A DNA stretch of 64,000 bases from Garcia nutans (Eukaryota; Streptophyta; Magnoliopsida; Malpighiales; Euphorbiaceae), in assembly GCA_947685225.1 (NCBI GenBank), contig CANTUV010000035.1, positions 42,594,001-42,658,000 on the forward strand. The letters are read 5' to 3'. Made by a program: the position numbers and the translations under genes. Under the pieces are notes generated by a model, which ran no database searches, was not told the origin of the DNA, and saw only the letters and a list, made by a program, of their open reading frames with translations. Below, in pieces: positions 1 to 9,504 of this stretch (the first letter of the stretch is position 1; the number at the start of each line of letters is the position of its first letter).

Positions 1-3
1 AGA

Positions 4-1866
4 ATGCAAGAAAGAATTGATGAAGCTTTAGCCGCCCAAAGGGTAGCCATCCTGGCTGAATTAGGAGGAGCACCAAAGACAGTCCCTACTCCTGGAAATT
101 TAGGGAAGGAACCTATTGTGGGACAAACTAGTACCCCCATGACTGCTCAGAATACCCCTGTCATCAATTTGGAGGATCCACCCTCTAAGAATGTCACTGA
201 AACTGATGAACTGAAAAGAAAACTTGAATTGCTTGAGAGGTCAATCACTGCCATGAAAACTCACAAAGAGGTGGTAGACATGGATTCCTTATCCTTGTTT
301 CCCCAAGCTAGATTGCCTCCAAAATTCAAGATGCCTGGGATGGACAGATTTGATGGGACCACTTGCCCTAAAACTCACCTGAAAATGTATGTGGGAGCCT
401 TAAGTCCTTGGGGTTTAAATGATGAGCTCTTTGCTCAGTTATTCCAACAATCCCTGACTGGTGCTGCCCTTAAATGGTTTGTGAGTCTAGATCGTTCCAA
501 GATTAAGACATGGGAAGACATCTGCAATGCATTCAACTCTCAATACCACTACAATATTGAGGTGGATGTCACTAGAAGAGAACTTGAAACCACCAAACAA
601 AACAACAATGAACCCTTCTCCTCATTCCTTACGAGGTGGAGAGCAAAAGCCGCCCAAATGATCAATCGCCCTTCAGAACAAGAGCAGATTGATATCATAA
701 TCAGAAATTTAAGGCTTACATATCAAGCCCAACTGCAAACCCAATACCTACCTACTTTCAAATCGCTCATTGCGACTGCAACCAAGGTAGAAGATCTGAT
801 ACAATTGGGTAAGATAGTAGATGAAGAAGCTATCTCGAAGTATAAAAAACAAGGCCAAGCTGCTAATGAAGTGGTCAATATTGCCCCTGCGAATCCTTTA
901 CGTGTGGGCAATCTTGGGCAAAGAAATCAGCCAAGAAGGCAATATACCGACATTGGAATGCCCCTTCATCTAGTGTTTAAAAAGGCCGTGGAAGGGAAAT
1001 ATTTGAAGCCTTTGGACCCAAGGCCTCCTCCAAACCCATTACCCTCCAATTACAGGGCCAATGAGTACTGTGAGTACCACCAAGGAAATGGGCACAGAAG
1101 AGATGCTTGCTGGACTTTGAAAAACCGCATCCAGGATTTGGTGGATAGTGGTGACATCATTCCTCTCAGGAGGCAACCAAACATTAACACTAACCCCTTG
1201 CCCAATCATTCCATCAATGCCATCACTGTGGAAGATTTCATGCAACTTAGTCTCTTTGATGAGGATGCTATGATAACCAATGTCGAAGACAAAAGGGACT
1301 CCACAAATCTGATCAAGACAACAGATGGACCACTGATGAACTGGTATGTCAAGGAGGGACAAGCTGCTGTAGACAAAACTAGTCCAGTGTCACACCTTGA
1401 ACCCGAGTCTTGTACCGAGTCAAATTCTGAGTCAAACACCAAGCCAGAGTCTAGTTCTGAGTCCTCTATAGCTTCAGATTTAGAGAACCCAAATGTCACA
1501 TTTAATGTAATCTTGGAGAATGACTCCACCATTATCAATGAAACTCTTCAAATTCTTGGTTACCCTGTGTCTTTTGCTTTCCAAGTATTATCTAGCAAAA
1601 ATGATATAAATGAAATAAAAGAAATAAATGAAAAGATAATAATTGGCAAAGAAAATGACCATACATACATTGCATGTGATTGTGTGAATAAGGAACAGGT
1701 TCTTGAGTGCATCAGAAAGTATGCCAACTGCTTCATGTGGAAGACAAGTGATGTCACGGGAATAGACCCAGCCATAGCAGTTCACAAGATTCCGCTATAC
1801 CCAGATGCAAAGCCGGTTAAGCAAAAAATTGAGCAGAATGAAGCCAGAATGGTCTTTGAAGATTAA
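4..1866 (+). CDS. gag: Gag fused to the pre-RT part of pol (TE1)
   Basis: Open frame of 620 codons, possibly longer to the left of the window. Gag is the structural protein that packages element RNA. The retrotransposon gag (capsid) domain is about residues 115-235, with the typical ALKWFVSL and LTRWRAKAAQM segments. A zinc-knuckle-like C-x2-H-x4-H-x4-C motif (CEYHQGNGHRRDAC) lies near residue 356 and is the form used by Tat elements. A Ser/Glu-rich linker (about 455-490) runs straight into the segment that normally precedes RT (ECIRKYANCFMWK, then DPAIAVHKIP). No aspartic protease motif lies between, so protease is deleted in frame. The frame shifts near 1835-1860, where RT begins in another frame. 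Confidence 0.85.
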   Translation: MQERIDEALAAQRVAILAELGGAPKTVPTPGNLGKEPIVGQTSTPMTAQNTPVINLEDPPSKNVTETDELKRKLELLERSITAMKTHKEVVDMDSLSLFPQARLPPKFKMPGMDRFDGTTCPKTHLKMYVGALSPWGLNDELFAQLFQQSLTGAALKWFVSLDRSKIKTWEDICNAFNSQYHYNIEVDVTRRELETTKQNNNEPFSSFLTRWRAKAAQMINRPSEQEQIDIIIRNLRLTYQAQLQTQYLPTFKSLIATATKVEDLIQLGKIVDEEAISKYKKQGQAANEVVNIAPANPLRVGNLGQRNQPRRQYTDIGMPLHLVFKKAVEGKYLKPLDPRPPPNPLPSNYRANEYCEYHQGNGHRRDACWTLKNRIQDLVDSGDIIPLRRQPNINTNPLPNHSINAITVEDFMQLSLFDEDAMITNVEDKRDSTNLIKTTDGPLMNWYVKEGQAAVDKTSPVSHLEPESCTESNSESNTKPESSSESSIASDLENPNVTFNVILENDSTIINETLQILGYPVSFAFQVLSSKNDINEIKEINEKIIIGKENDHTYIACDCVNKEQVLECIRKYANCFMWKTSDVTGIDPAIAVHKIPLYPDAKPVKQKIEQNEARMVFED

Positions 1867-2240
1867 AAAAGAGGTTGCCAAACAACTGGACAATAAGTTC
1901 ATAGAACCAATTGCCTACCCTTTCTGGTTAGCAAACATTGTACTGGTCCAAAAGAAAGACGGAAAGGTCAGGATGTGTGTTGACTACAGATATCTGAATA
2001 AAGCTTGTCCCAAGGACAATTTCCCGCTACCACACATCGATTTGCTAATAGACGGGATGGCAACGACAATCTTTCATGACATGATTTACAAAGAAGTAAA
2101 AGTGTATGATTGATGATATGATTGTCAAGTCAAAATCTCCAGAAGAGCATGTCTAAGCACTTGAGAAGTTCTTCCTTAGACTTCGCAAGTACAATTTGAA
2201 GCTTAATCCTGCAAAGTGACTCTTTGGTGTAACATCAGGC
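1805..2240 (+). pseudogene. pol: Reverse transcriptase remnant (TE1)
   Basis: The start of RT is recognisable (WLANIVLVQKKDGKVRMC, then LNKACPKDNFPLPHID). After LLIDG near 2057 it jumps to FHDMIYKEVKVY, so the palm core between them is missing. A stop follows at about 2111-2113, and the DDMIVKS-like catalytic block appears just after in a shifted frame. At about 2240 the sequence passes directly into integrase, so the RT tail and both RNase H domains are absent. It cannot encode a working RT. Confidence 0.85.
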
Positions 2241-2244
2241 CAAT

Positions 2245-3249
2245 TTGGGATATTATTGGTCCGCCATGAATACAGACTGTGTATCATTTGTGCAAGAATG
2301 CCATCAGTGTCAGATATTTGCTAAGCTGAAGCAACCTCCCGTTGCCCTGAATACAATCACTTCTCCATGGCCCTTCGCTACTTGGGGAATTGATATAATT
2401 GGAAAAATACATCCAAAAGCCTCGAATGGACATCAGTTCATCTTGGTAGTAGTGGATTACTTCACAAAGTGGGTTGAAGCAGCTTCCTATGCAGAATTAG
2501 ATGCCAAAAAGGCCGCGCAGTTTGTCCGAACCAACATCCTTTGTCGGTACGGAACACCATTTGAGATTATCACTGATAATGGAACTCATTTCCAAGAAGA
2601 ATTTGCTAAGCTCTTGAAGGATAAGAATGTCCAGCATCATAAGTCCTCTCCTTATAGACCTCAAAAGAATGGAGCTGTAGAAGCAGCGAACAAGTCTATA
2701 AAGGTGATCATACAAAAAATGATCAAGGAACATAGGCGTTGGCATGAGAAGTTACCACTGGCTTTGTGGGGATATAGAACATCAATTAGAACTCCTACTG
2801 GGGCAACCCCGTATTCCCTGGTGTACGGAATGGAAGCAGTACTCCCCATTGAACTGGAAGTTCAATCGGCGAGGATAATTCAAGAAAGTCAGATAAATGA
2901 AGCTGAATGGATCAGCAATTATCATCATCAGTTGTTGGGTTTGGATGAAAAAAGACTTCAAGCTCTACATCAGATTCAAGGGTATCAGAGGCGAATGGCC
3001 AGACATTTCAACAAAAAGGTCAAAGATCGAAAGTTGGAAGAAGGTTGTTTGGTCCTGAAAGAGATCAGAACCCCTATTACAGATCCTCGTGGGAAGTTCC
3101 GTCCTCATTGGGCGGGACCCTACATTTTGAAGAAAATACTTTCCGGCGGAGCCGTCATCTTGTCTGATTTGGATGGTCTGGAGTTCACAATCCCATGCAA
3201 TCTGGATCAACTAAAAAAATATATCATGTATGATCATGCATTGAAATGA
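2245..3249 (+). CDS. pol: Integrase, N-terminally truncated (TE1)
   Basis: Open frame of 334 codons. Integrase inserts element cDNA into chromosomes. The N-terminal zinc domain keeps only its Cys pair (CHQC); the preceding His pair was lost with the upstream deletion. The catalytic core retains all three acidic positions: Asp in WGIDIIGKI, Asp in IITDNGTHF and Glu in NGAVEAANK. The Tat-type C-terminal region follows (GKFRPHWAGPY, ending NLDQLKKY). No chromodomain is present, as expected for a non-chromovirus. Without the upstream polyprotein it is unlikely to be made normally. It stops 137 bases before the hairpin array. Confidence 0.9.
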   Translation: MGYYWSAMNTDCVSFVQECHQCQIFAKLKQPPVALNTITSPWPFATWGIDIIGKIHPKASNGHQFILVVVDYFTKWVEAASYAELDAKKAAQFVRTNILCRYGTPFEIITDNGTHFQEEFAKLLKDKNVQHHKSSPYRPQKNGAVEAANKSIKVIIQKMIKEHRRWHEKLPLALWGYRTSIRTPTGATPYSLVYGMEAVLPIELEVQSARIIQESQINEAEWISNYHHQLLGLDEKRLQALHQIQGYQRRMARHFNKKVKDRKLEEGCLVLKEIRTPITDPRGKFRPHWAGPYILKKILSGGAVILSDLDGLEFTIPCNLDQLKKYIMYDHALK

Positions 3250-3385
3250 ACTACATTAGACCTGATTCTCGCAAACTAATTCGAGATATGTAGGCAGCTC
3301 TCCTTGAGCATGGTCTAAATTTTAATAAAAGTCATTCATTCATCTTTCTTTTGCCAAGAAAAAACAAACAAACAAAAAAAAATCC

Positions 3386-3520
3386 CGCTAAGCCGAAAAC
3401 CCACAAAGGGCGGCTTAGGCAATAGTGGGGCCCGCTAAGTCGAAAACTCGCAAAGGGCGGCTTAGACAAGAATGGGTAAGAGCTCGCTAAGTTGAAAATC
3501 CGAAAGGACAGCTTAGGCAA
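3386..3520. repeat. Three-unit hairpin array after pol (TE1)
   Basis: Three units of about 35 bases, each with a GCTAAG arm, an A-rich loop and a CTTAGGC arm. In the first, GCTAAGCCG (3387-3395) pairs with CGGCTTAG (3411-3418). Comparable arrays lie after pol in TE2 and TE3. Here the array separates pol from the antisense ORF. Confidence 0.8.
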
Positions 3521-3574
3521 AAATTAGAGCAAGTAAATAAAGTAGATAATGCTTGGAAAGCAAAGGAAAGAGTC

Positions 3575-3778
3575 ATGCCAAGAGGAGTCATTCATTCCCA
3601 AGGGAGTCATTCATTCAAAAAAAAAAAAAAAGAGAAGTCATTCCTTTCATAAAGTACCAAAAACCAAAAAGAGTCAAACCATAAGTTCCAAAAAAAAAAA
3701 AAAAAAAAGAGAAGTCATTCCTTTCATAAAGTACCAAAAACCAAAAAGAGTCAAACCATAAGTTCCAAAAAAAAAAAA
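3575..3778. repeat. A-rich tandem duplication
   Basis: A segment of about 70 bases built from AGAAGTCATTCC, AAAGTACCAAAAACC and a poly-A run is present twice, with partial copies before it. No gene is seen here. Confidence 0.75.
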
Positions 3779-3792
3779 GTCAACCTTAGAGT

Positions 3793-4623
3793 CTAAATCC
3801 TGCGTCTCCTACGTGGGGCAGAGTCTTCGGTATCTTCCTTAGTTCCGAAACTCTCTGCAGCATCTGTCTCCCCCTCATTAAGAGGAACTACCTCCTCTCC
3901 CTCCAGCTCCTGCAGCAATGCAAGCCTCCTTGGCTTTTCAATTGGCCAAACTTCAGCTATAAACCAAGTTCTGTACTCGGGAATAGTCTGAACAAGGGAA
4001 GGCTCTGCAAAAAGCCTGATCGTCTGATGGTCCCTAACTTAAGTTTGAGGAACAGCTCGAGTAACTCCGGGAATAATTTGGGGGCAACTTCAGAAAAATT
4101 CAAGTTCCTCCCCCAATGGAGTTGGACTTCCTAGAGGGTTATTTCTAAGTTCTTTACTAGAAATAATTACTAATAGCTTGAGCTTGAGGCCTTGTAAAGT
4201 TGAAAAGCCTCTGAAAAGCCCCACATAGCCAATTTGAACCTCATGCCTTACAAGGGGGGCATTTGAGTCACATCCAATGATTGAGCAGAATTCCTCAAAA
4301 AGAGGACACATCTCGTCCATCCGGGCACCAAACCTGAAGACGTAAGCTTGCGAAACCCAAAATTTGGTACAAGCGAGCAAGAAATCCCAATCCACCAATA
4401 TCTCTCTAAGAGTAGCAACAACTTTCAATCCATATCTTTCCATATTGATCCTTTCAACCTTATAGAGACTATTGGTCCAGTTGTGCATACAACGGTTGTA
4501 AAAAAAAAAAAAACCTTTTTGAAAAATAGAAGGGGACATCATGCATACATATGTACTGTTTGTGCTTAACAAAAGTGCAGGTACAGAAAAATCAGAAATA
4601 TTGCAAGCAATCGGAAATGCCAA
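3793..4623 (-). pseudogene. Antisense ORF, PMD/DUF7745-like (TE1)
   Basis: Lies on the strand opposite pol. One frame of 277 codons runs from 4623 to the TAG at 3793, broken only by TGA (4090-4092) and TAA (4039-4041). It resembles aORF-D of TE3: both have a KFW/SFW segment followed by a C-P-L-x-E-E-F-x-x-I-[IL]-G motif. The C-terminus has EYRTWFIAEVWPIEKPRR, an acidic stretch and a basic RRRRR end. Function is unknown; the related plant mobile domain occurs in transposon-borne and MAIN-like proteins. The N-terminal 40 residues are low-complexity and the true start is uncertain. Confidence 0.65.
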
Positions 4624-4697
4624 AAGGTTGATCTTTTTACCCCTTGCTCAAAATTCGCTCTTTAGAAGACCACTGGGCTCCATAAATCATTTTTATG

Positions 4698-4717
4698 GAC
4701 CCCCAGTGGGGGGCAAT
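4698..4717 (+). promoter_or_regulatory. Polypurine tract (TE1)
   Basis: The G-rich stretch AGTGGGGGGCAAT lies directly before the 3' LTR, the position of the plus-strand DNA primer. Confidence 0.75.
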
Positions 4718-5002
4718 TGTGAACACTCGAATTTTGAGGCTCGGAAGGTCGATTTTCTCAAACCGCAGATGACTGAGCCGGACCGAAGGTCCACGGTAAA
4801 GTCCACCGAAAATATATCAATATGGTACTTGAAATGTCCGGGACGACGTGAGGATCACGGATATGGTCCCGGAATAATTTTTGGAGGCCCGTGGCTCCCG
4901 AAAAGTCAGTTTTAGCAGAAGTACCGCGAGTCGAGGTGGGCCGGGACAGCGGCCAGCCGTCGTGACGCCGGCGGCCCGGCCGCCGTCCAGTCCGATTTTG
5001 CC

Positions 5003-5009
5003 TATAAAA
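5003..5009 (+). promoter_or_regulatory. TATA box of TE1 LTR
   Basis: TATAAAAG lies 285 bases into the LTR, after a GC-rich segment, as expected for the U3/R boundary. Confidence 0.6.
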
Positions 5010-5279
5010 GGCAATCAGGGTTCAGAAAAAGGGGTTGGCTTTTGGAGACTCCGGGCCTCATGCTGACGAATTTAATCCGTAATCAAGAATCATAATCCAA
5101 GGTCCAAGAAAACGAGATCTGGAACTTCGAAGTGGAAAAATCCTAAGCAAGGTAATATTCTAATCAATTCTTTGTCAATTTAAACATTTCATAAGCATTC
5201 CATCTTCTTCTCAATTTCTTCTTGGTCAAAGACCTAATCCTTTTAGGTCTAAGGCCTAATGGACTAATTAATCAATCTG

Positions 5280-5725
5280 TTGGCACGAAGCCCAAATTAT
5301 ATCTTTCCGGTACAAAGTACCTAAATTTCACAATTAAAATCAACTTTTTGGCACGGAGCCTAAATCGCACCTTTTTCGGTACCAAGTACCTAAATTTCAC
5401 ATTTAGCACTAAGTGCTAAAACTCACCATTTTGGCATGAAGCCCGACAATGCAGGCCAAAGGCCCAAAATTTACATCCTTTTGGTACAAAGTACCTAAAA
5501 TTGCACCATTTAGCACTAAGTGCTAAATTTCACAAATTTGGCAAAAAGCCCGATCAATACTTGGCATGAAGCCCGACACCAGCACGAAGCACTAAGTGCT
5601 CAAAATCTCACATTTGGCATGAAGCCTAAATTGCACTCCTTTGGTACAAAGTACCTAAATTTCACCATTTAGCACTAAGTGCTAAAACTCACAACTCTGG
5701 CAAAATGTCTGAAAAATGCACGAAG
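5280..5725. repeat. Dispersed short repeats with palindromes (TE1 LTR)
   Basis: Alternating copies of TTGGCA[CT]GAAGCC, GGTACAAAGTACC and TTTAGCACTAAGTGCTAAA. The last two are near-perfect palindromes; AGCACTAAGTGCT recurs about four times, near 5404, 5510, 5590 and 5667. They lie downstream of the TATA box, in the transcribed leader. Confidence 0.8.
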
Positions 5726-6081
5726 CATATGCACACACATGCAAGAAGCATAAATTTCATCGCCTTTAAATAGGCTTTTCCGAACTACATGGGCTTTGAT
5801 CTCTCATAAAAACGAGAGTATGTAGGCATATTTGGGATTTACCCCGAATAGCAAGTCCACAATTTACTAACAATCTGTTCTTCTTCCTTTCTGTTTTTCT
5901 TTTAGATTCTTTTCTAAATTGGCAAATTAGTCAAATGCATGACATAGTCCCCGAATCCTGCTTGGGTTCGTAGATCAGAAGCCTTTACATTGGATGCATT
6001 AATTGGAGTCAAACAAGGGTTTTCTTAGTTTTTCCCTTCGAACAAAATAAACTGAGTGGCGACTCCCGACAACGAGTGAAC

Positions 6082-6108
6082 TTTCGCCCGGATCATTTTC
6101 GGGCGAAA
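6082..6108. repeat. Nine-base-stem hairpin near LTR end
   Basis: TTTCGCCCG (6082-6090) and CGGGCGAAA (6100-6108) are perfect complements around a 9-base loop, 14 bases before the end of the TE1 LTR. It may mark RNA 3' end formation; this is inference. Confidence 0.7.
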
Positions 6109-6122
6109 ATTCGAGGTTCACA

Positions 6123-6910
6123 CTATATAGTGGTAGCTGTCGACTACTTTTTGAAGTGGGTTAAAGAAAAATCTTTCAATAAGTTGGGGGCAAGACAAAT
6201 GGCTTAATTTATTGAAGAAACCTTATCTGTCGATATGGTGTCCCGCACAGTCTGATATCAAATAATGGGGTACAGTCAAGGAGCAGTCAAGGACTTATTT
6301 TCTAAGTACCAAATCCATCATCACTGGTCCTTCCCTTACAAACTAAAGGCTAATGGTGCAATGGAGGCAACAAACAAAACAATCAAGCAGATTATATCCA
6401 ATATGACCAAGATATACATGGATTAGTCTAAAATGCTTCCTTTTGCTTTATAGGGATATAGAACGAGTATGCAAACTCCGACCGAAATGATGCCATTTTC
6501 TATGGTATATAGACTAGAATTAGTGTTGTCTATTGAGAATGAGATTAAGTCATTAAGAGTGATCTTGGAAGCAGAGTTGCCTGAGATAGAATGGGAAGTG
6601 AGTAGATATGGCCTTATTAGAAGAAAGGAGGTTGAAAGCATTGTATCAGCACCACCTGTATCAAAGAAAAATAGTGCAAGCTTACAATGGAAGAGTAAAG
6701 ATTAGGAGACTTAAAGCACGGGACTTGGTGTTAAAACAATGCAAGCCTAATGTTCCTGATTCAAGAGGGAAGTTTAGACTAAGTTGGGAAGGAATGCACG
6801 TTGTGAAAGATGTAATGAAGAAAGACGGGGTCAAATTATTAAACATAGATGGGAGGGAGTTCAGCGAACTAGTAAATATTGACAGGCTGAAGAAGTTCTA
6901 TGTATATTGA
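6123..6910 (+). pseudogene. pol: Integrase C-terminal half (TE2)
   Basis: Begins in the catalytic core (VVAVDYFLKWV) and ends with the normal polyprotein terminus (VNIDRLKKFYVY, then TGA). Several in-frame stops and small indels break it, for example near 6205 and 6423, and the second catalytic Asp region is frameshifted. The Glu-containing block is present as ANGAMEATNK. It is clearly homologous to the TE3 integrase at 27008-27982 and preserves bases that TE3 has lost. The left end is cut exactly where the TE1 LTR ends. Confidence 0.85.
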
Positions 6911-6924
6911 AAAAAAGAAGTATA

Positions 6925-7065
6925 AGCTTGCTAGGTTAAAAACCCTAAAGGGTAGCCTAAGCAAAAGTTAGAATAGCCCGCTAGTTTTGAAAATTTGAAA
7001 GGGCATGCTAGGCAACAATTAGGGCTAAAAATGAGAGAAATTGTAAATTATAAAACCAGAAAGGG
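6925..7065. repeat. Three-unit hairpin array after pol (TE2)
   Basis: Units of the GCTAGGTT-AAAACCC-AAAGGG-TAGCCTAAGC type, 15 bases after the pol stop. It matches, in opposite orientation, the array at 15690-15857 in TE3. The remaining 7066-7236 continues the post-pol sequence; no gene is seen in it. Confidence 0.75.
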
Positions 7066-7231
7066 CTAGTTGGCAATAAGAGTGATCTTATGTATACTTG
7101 CTAAATGTTTATGGTTGTTCCCAATTTAATGAAACAAAGTTAATAATAAAATTGTTCTGTGTGCAACATTTTGAATATCTGACCAAAAGGGCAAAATAAA
7201 TTAACATAATAGAAAAAGGTGATGATGAACT

Positions 7232-7236
7232 ATAAC
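7232..7236. other. Target-site duplication of TE3 (left copy)
   Basis: ATAAC here and at 36562-36566 directly flanks the outer ends of the two TE3 LTRs. Confidence 0.85.
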
Positions 7237-9420
7237 TGTGAGCTGGAATTTTTGCCCCCACTCCTGGTGGAATGGTTCTTGCGACTTTGGTATTGTTTAG
7301 GCTCGGGGCCTTAGAGAACACGGACCTAAGTCCGGAGAAAATGGAGTCGCCACCCAGACTGGCCGAGAAAAAAAGAAAGTGGTGGATGACTCGATTCCTA
7401 AGGAATCCCCAAACCCCTAATGGGTTCAAAAAGTTGGGTACGTGTGGCGAAGGTGAGAAATGGCCCAGCACCCCCACAATGCCCGGTTCATTGGAACCAG
7501 CCTCCTTTACAGGTTTTAATATTATAAAATTTTTAAATATAACAATATTATCCATAATACACACAACAATTAAAATAACACATCGATATATTAAAAATCA
7601 AAATAATGTCCAAACAAAGCAAATAAATGGACACCCATCCGAGGATGGAAACATGCCCTTATATAATCCATGCCTAAATAGGACACCAACCAAAAGGTAG
7701 AAACATGTCCTTTACATTGGTCTAAAATATAAAAGCAATTTAAATTACATGATATTTAACTAATGAGGTACCCACCAAGTGGAAACATACCTCTTGCAAC
7801 ATTTGGAAATCTAAATAAATCGAATAAAAGTAAATAATCATTCATCATAAATAAATCATTCACCAAAGACATTAAACATCAATCAAAATATAAACATTCA
7901 TCCATGATAAATTAAATAAATTAATCATTAAAATTAAATAAACCAACAAAGCATTGAAAATAAATTAAATCATATAATAGACTTCATAATCAAATATAAA
8001 ATTAAATAAAGCAAGTAAAGATTCAAATTAGGGCTACTCTTTCTATTTAAGATTCTTTATTTAATATGTTTAGGGTTTTCAAATTTATGGGTTTAAGCAA
8101 CTATAAATTTTGAAAGAATTGAAATGGAGAAAAGTTTTATAATTTAAGAGGTTGATAAAGTTCTTTGATTAACCAAATTAGTGTTTGAGAAGTGAAATCA
8201 TGAAACTAGGGTTTGGACACTTTAAAACATTAGGTTTATGATTTACGGTTACTGGATTGTTGTTTTTAGGCTTACTATGTTTGAATTTTAATATTTAGAT
8301 TTATAAGATTTTAAGGTTTAAAGGATTAGGGTTTAGAAAAATTAGGGTTTAATGGTTTTAAGGGAATTAGGGTTTAAGAAAACTAGGGTTTAATGTTAGC
8401 TAAATTAGGGTTTACTGTTTTGGTTTTGAAGTTGAATTAGGGTTTTTAGTGTTTCGGAGAATGTATTTGATTTTAGAATTTGGAAAAACCATTTATAGTT
8501 TTATAAAGCTTTATGAAAATAAACAAAACGATTTAAGGTTTATAGAAATAGAAAAGATATTTTTAGGGTTTGTGGAAAGAAAACGATTCAATTTAGGGTT
8601 TTGGAAAATTGGAAGGCAGATTAGGGTTTTAAGATTTTGAAGAAACAAAAACAACAATTTTAAAATTTTTGGAAAACAAAGAAATGAATTAAGGTTTTTA
8701 AGCTTTAGAAAAGGTAAATTAAGGTTCTAGGTTTTTTGAATCAAAAGAGACAATTGGGTGATTCAAGCTACTGTGAAGAAATTAGACATTCATACCTTCG
8801 TTTGTTGGTTCCGCCAAAAATTACTTCTTGGTTGAATAAGAACAAAGGAAAGATGGTTGCCTTTGATGGATTGAATTGCTTGTTTTCTCTCTCAAAAGTT
8901 CTATCATTAATCTCCTAATTTTCTTGATTCCTTCGTCCAAAGTTTTTTCCTCTAAAATTTTCCTCCCCCTCTGTGTTGTTTTGTAGTCCTATTTATAGAT
9001 GATTTTGTTGATTAATCTTAATTGTTCACGGAATCTAACATTAATTAAGAAAAGGAAACCGAAACCAAATTGAATTTGGTTTCGGAAAAAAAATTGCATC
9101 GGAAAAATTTTGCTGGCAAAAAAAACTGCTGCAGAAAAATTTCACTAGTAAAAAAGTTACTGCGGGAACTTGCGAGCTGGGGGGAGTGAAATGGCGATGA
9201 AATTTTTCGTCACCGATTTTTTGTCGTCGATTTTTATTTTTATTTTTATTTATTTGTTTATTTATTAATTATAAAAACTAAATACTAAAGCAAATATTAT
9301 TTAATTAAGATAACACAAAAATTGTTTTGGACTAATTTAAATATATTGGACAACACAAAAATTATTTTGGACTAATTAAAATATTGTAGACCTGACTGGG
9401 TCAAAAATTAAGGGTCTACA
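7237..9420 (-). repeat. 3' LTR of TE3
   Basis: 2184 bases, TGTGAGC to GGGTCTACA on the plus strand (element sense is minus: TGTAGACCC to GCTCACA). It is collinear with the 5' LTR at 34383-36561, and both lack the extra U3 segment of the TE4 LTRs. It has many AGGGTTTA (telo-box-like) motifs at 8030-8720 and a TATA box at 8989-9000. Confidence 0.92.
8989..9000 (-). promoter_or_regulatory. TATA box of TE3 3' LTR
   Basis: On the minus strand CTATAAATAGG, conserved at the same place in the related LTRs (17578-17588, 26101-26110 and 36108-36119). Confidence 0.65.
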
Positions 9421-9437
9421 GTTTGCCCCTTGCTTGA
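9421..9437 (-). promoter_or_regulatory. Polypurine tract (TE3)
   Basis: Minus strand AAGCAAGGGGCAAAC abuts the LTR start TGTAGACCC. The same tract, AAGCAGGGGGCAAAC, precedes the LTRs at 18376 and 48217. Confidence 0.8.
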
Positions 9438-9504
9438 ATGATCTGAGACTTTAGTAAAAGAGAGTGAAAAGCAATAAGACTTAATTTTTGAGATGGTTGA
9501 GGTT

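Larger units (their letters stand above)
1..6122 (+). mobile_element. TE1: left-truncated Tat-lineage LTR retrotransposon
   Basis: The order on the plus strand is gag, remnant reverse transcriptase, integrase, hairpin repeats, an antisense ORF, polypurine tract and 3' LTR. The 5' LTR lies outside the window. Protease, most of RT and all RNase H are deleted. An antisense ORF between integrase and 3' LTR is a known Tat-lineage trait. The element ends inside the integrase gene of TE2, so it is probably nested there, but the left target duplication cannot be seen. Confidence 0.85.
4718..6122 (+). repeat. 3' LTR of TE1
   Basis: 1405 bases, beginning TGTGAACACTCG and ending GAGGTTCACA. Imperfect terminal inverted repeats are visible (TGTGAAC and GTTCACA). 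It follows a polypurine tract and contains a TATA box, a repeat-rich transcribed part and a strong hairpin near its end. The next base belongs to the TE2 integrase gene. Confidence 0.85.
6123..7236 (+). mobile_element. TE2 (part 1): Tat element hosting TE1, TE3 and TE5
   Basis: Holds the end of pol and the post-pol hairpin region. It continues at 36562 after the TE3 insertion, because ATAAC at 7232-7236 is repeated at 36562-36566. Its left part lies beyond TE1 and outside the window. Its antisense ORFs are at 36635-40081 and a 5'-truncated LTR is at 53380-54100. Confidence 0.8.

Noticed and set aside
1039..1785. Minus-strand open frames under TE1 gag
   Set aside because: Shadow frames of the gag coding strand; no similarity to the antisense ORFs, which lie after pol.
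8030..8720. AGGGTTT-rich stretch as an interstitial telomere
   Set aside because: Motifs are scattered in non-repeat sequence and are collinear in every related LTR, so they belong to the LTR.
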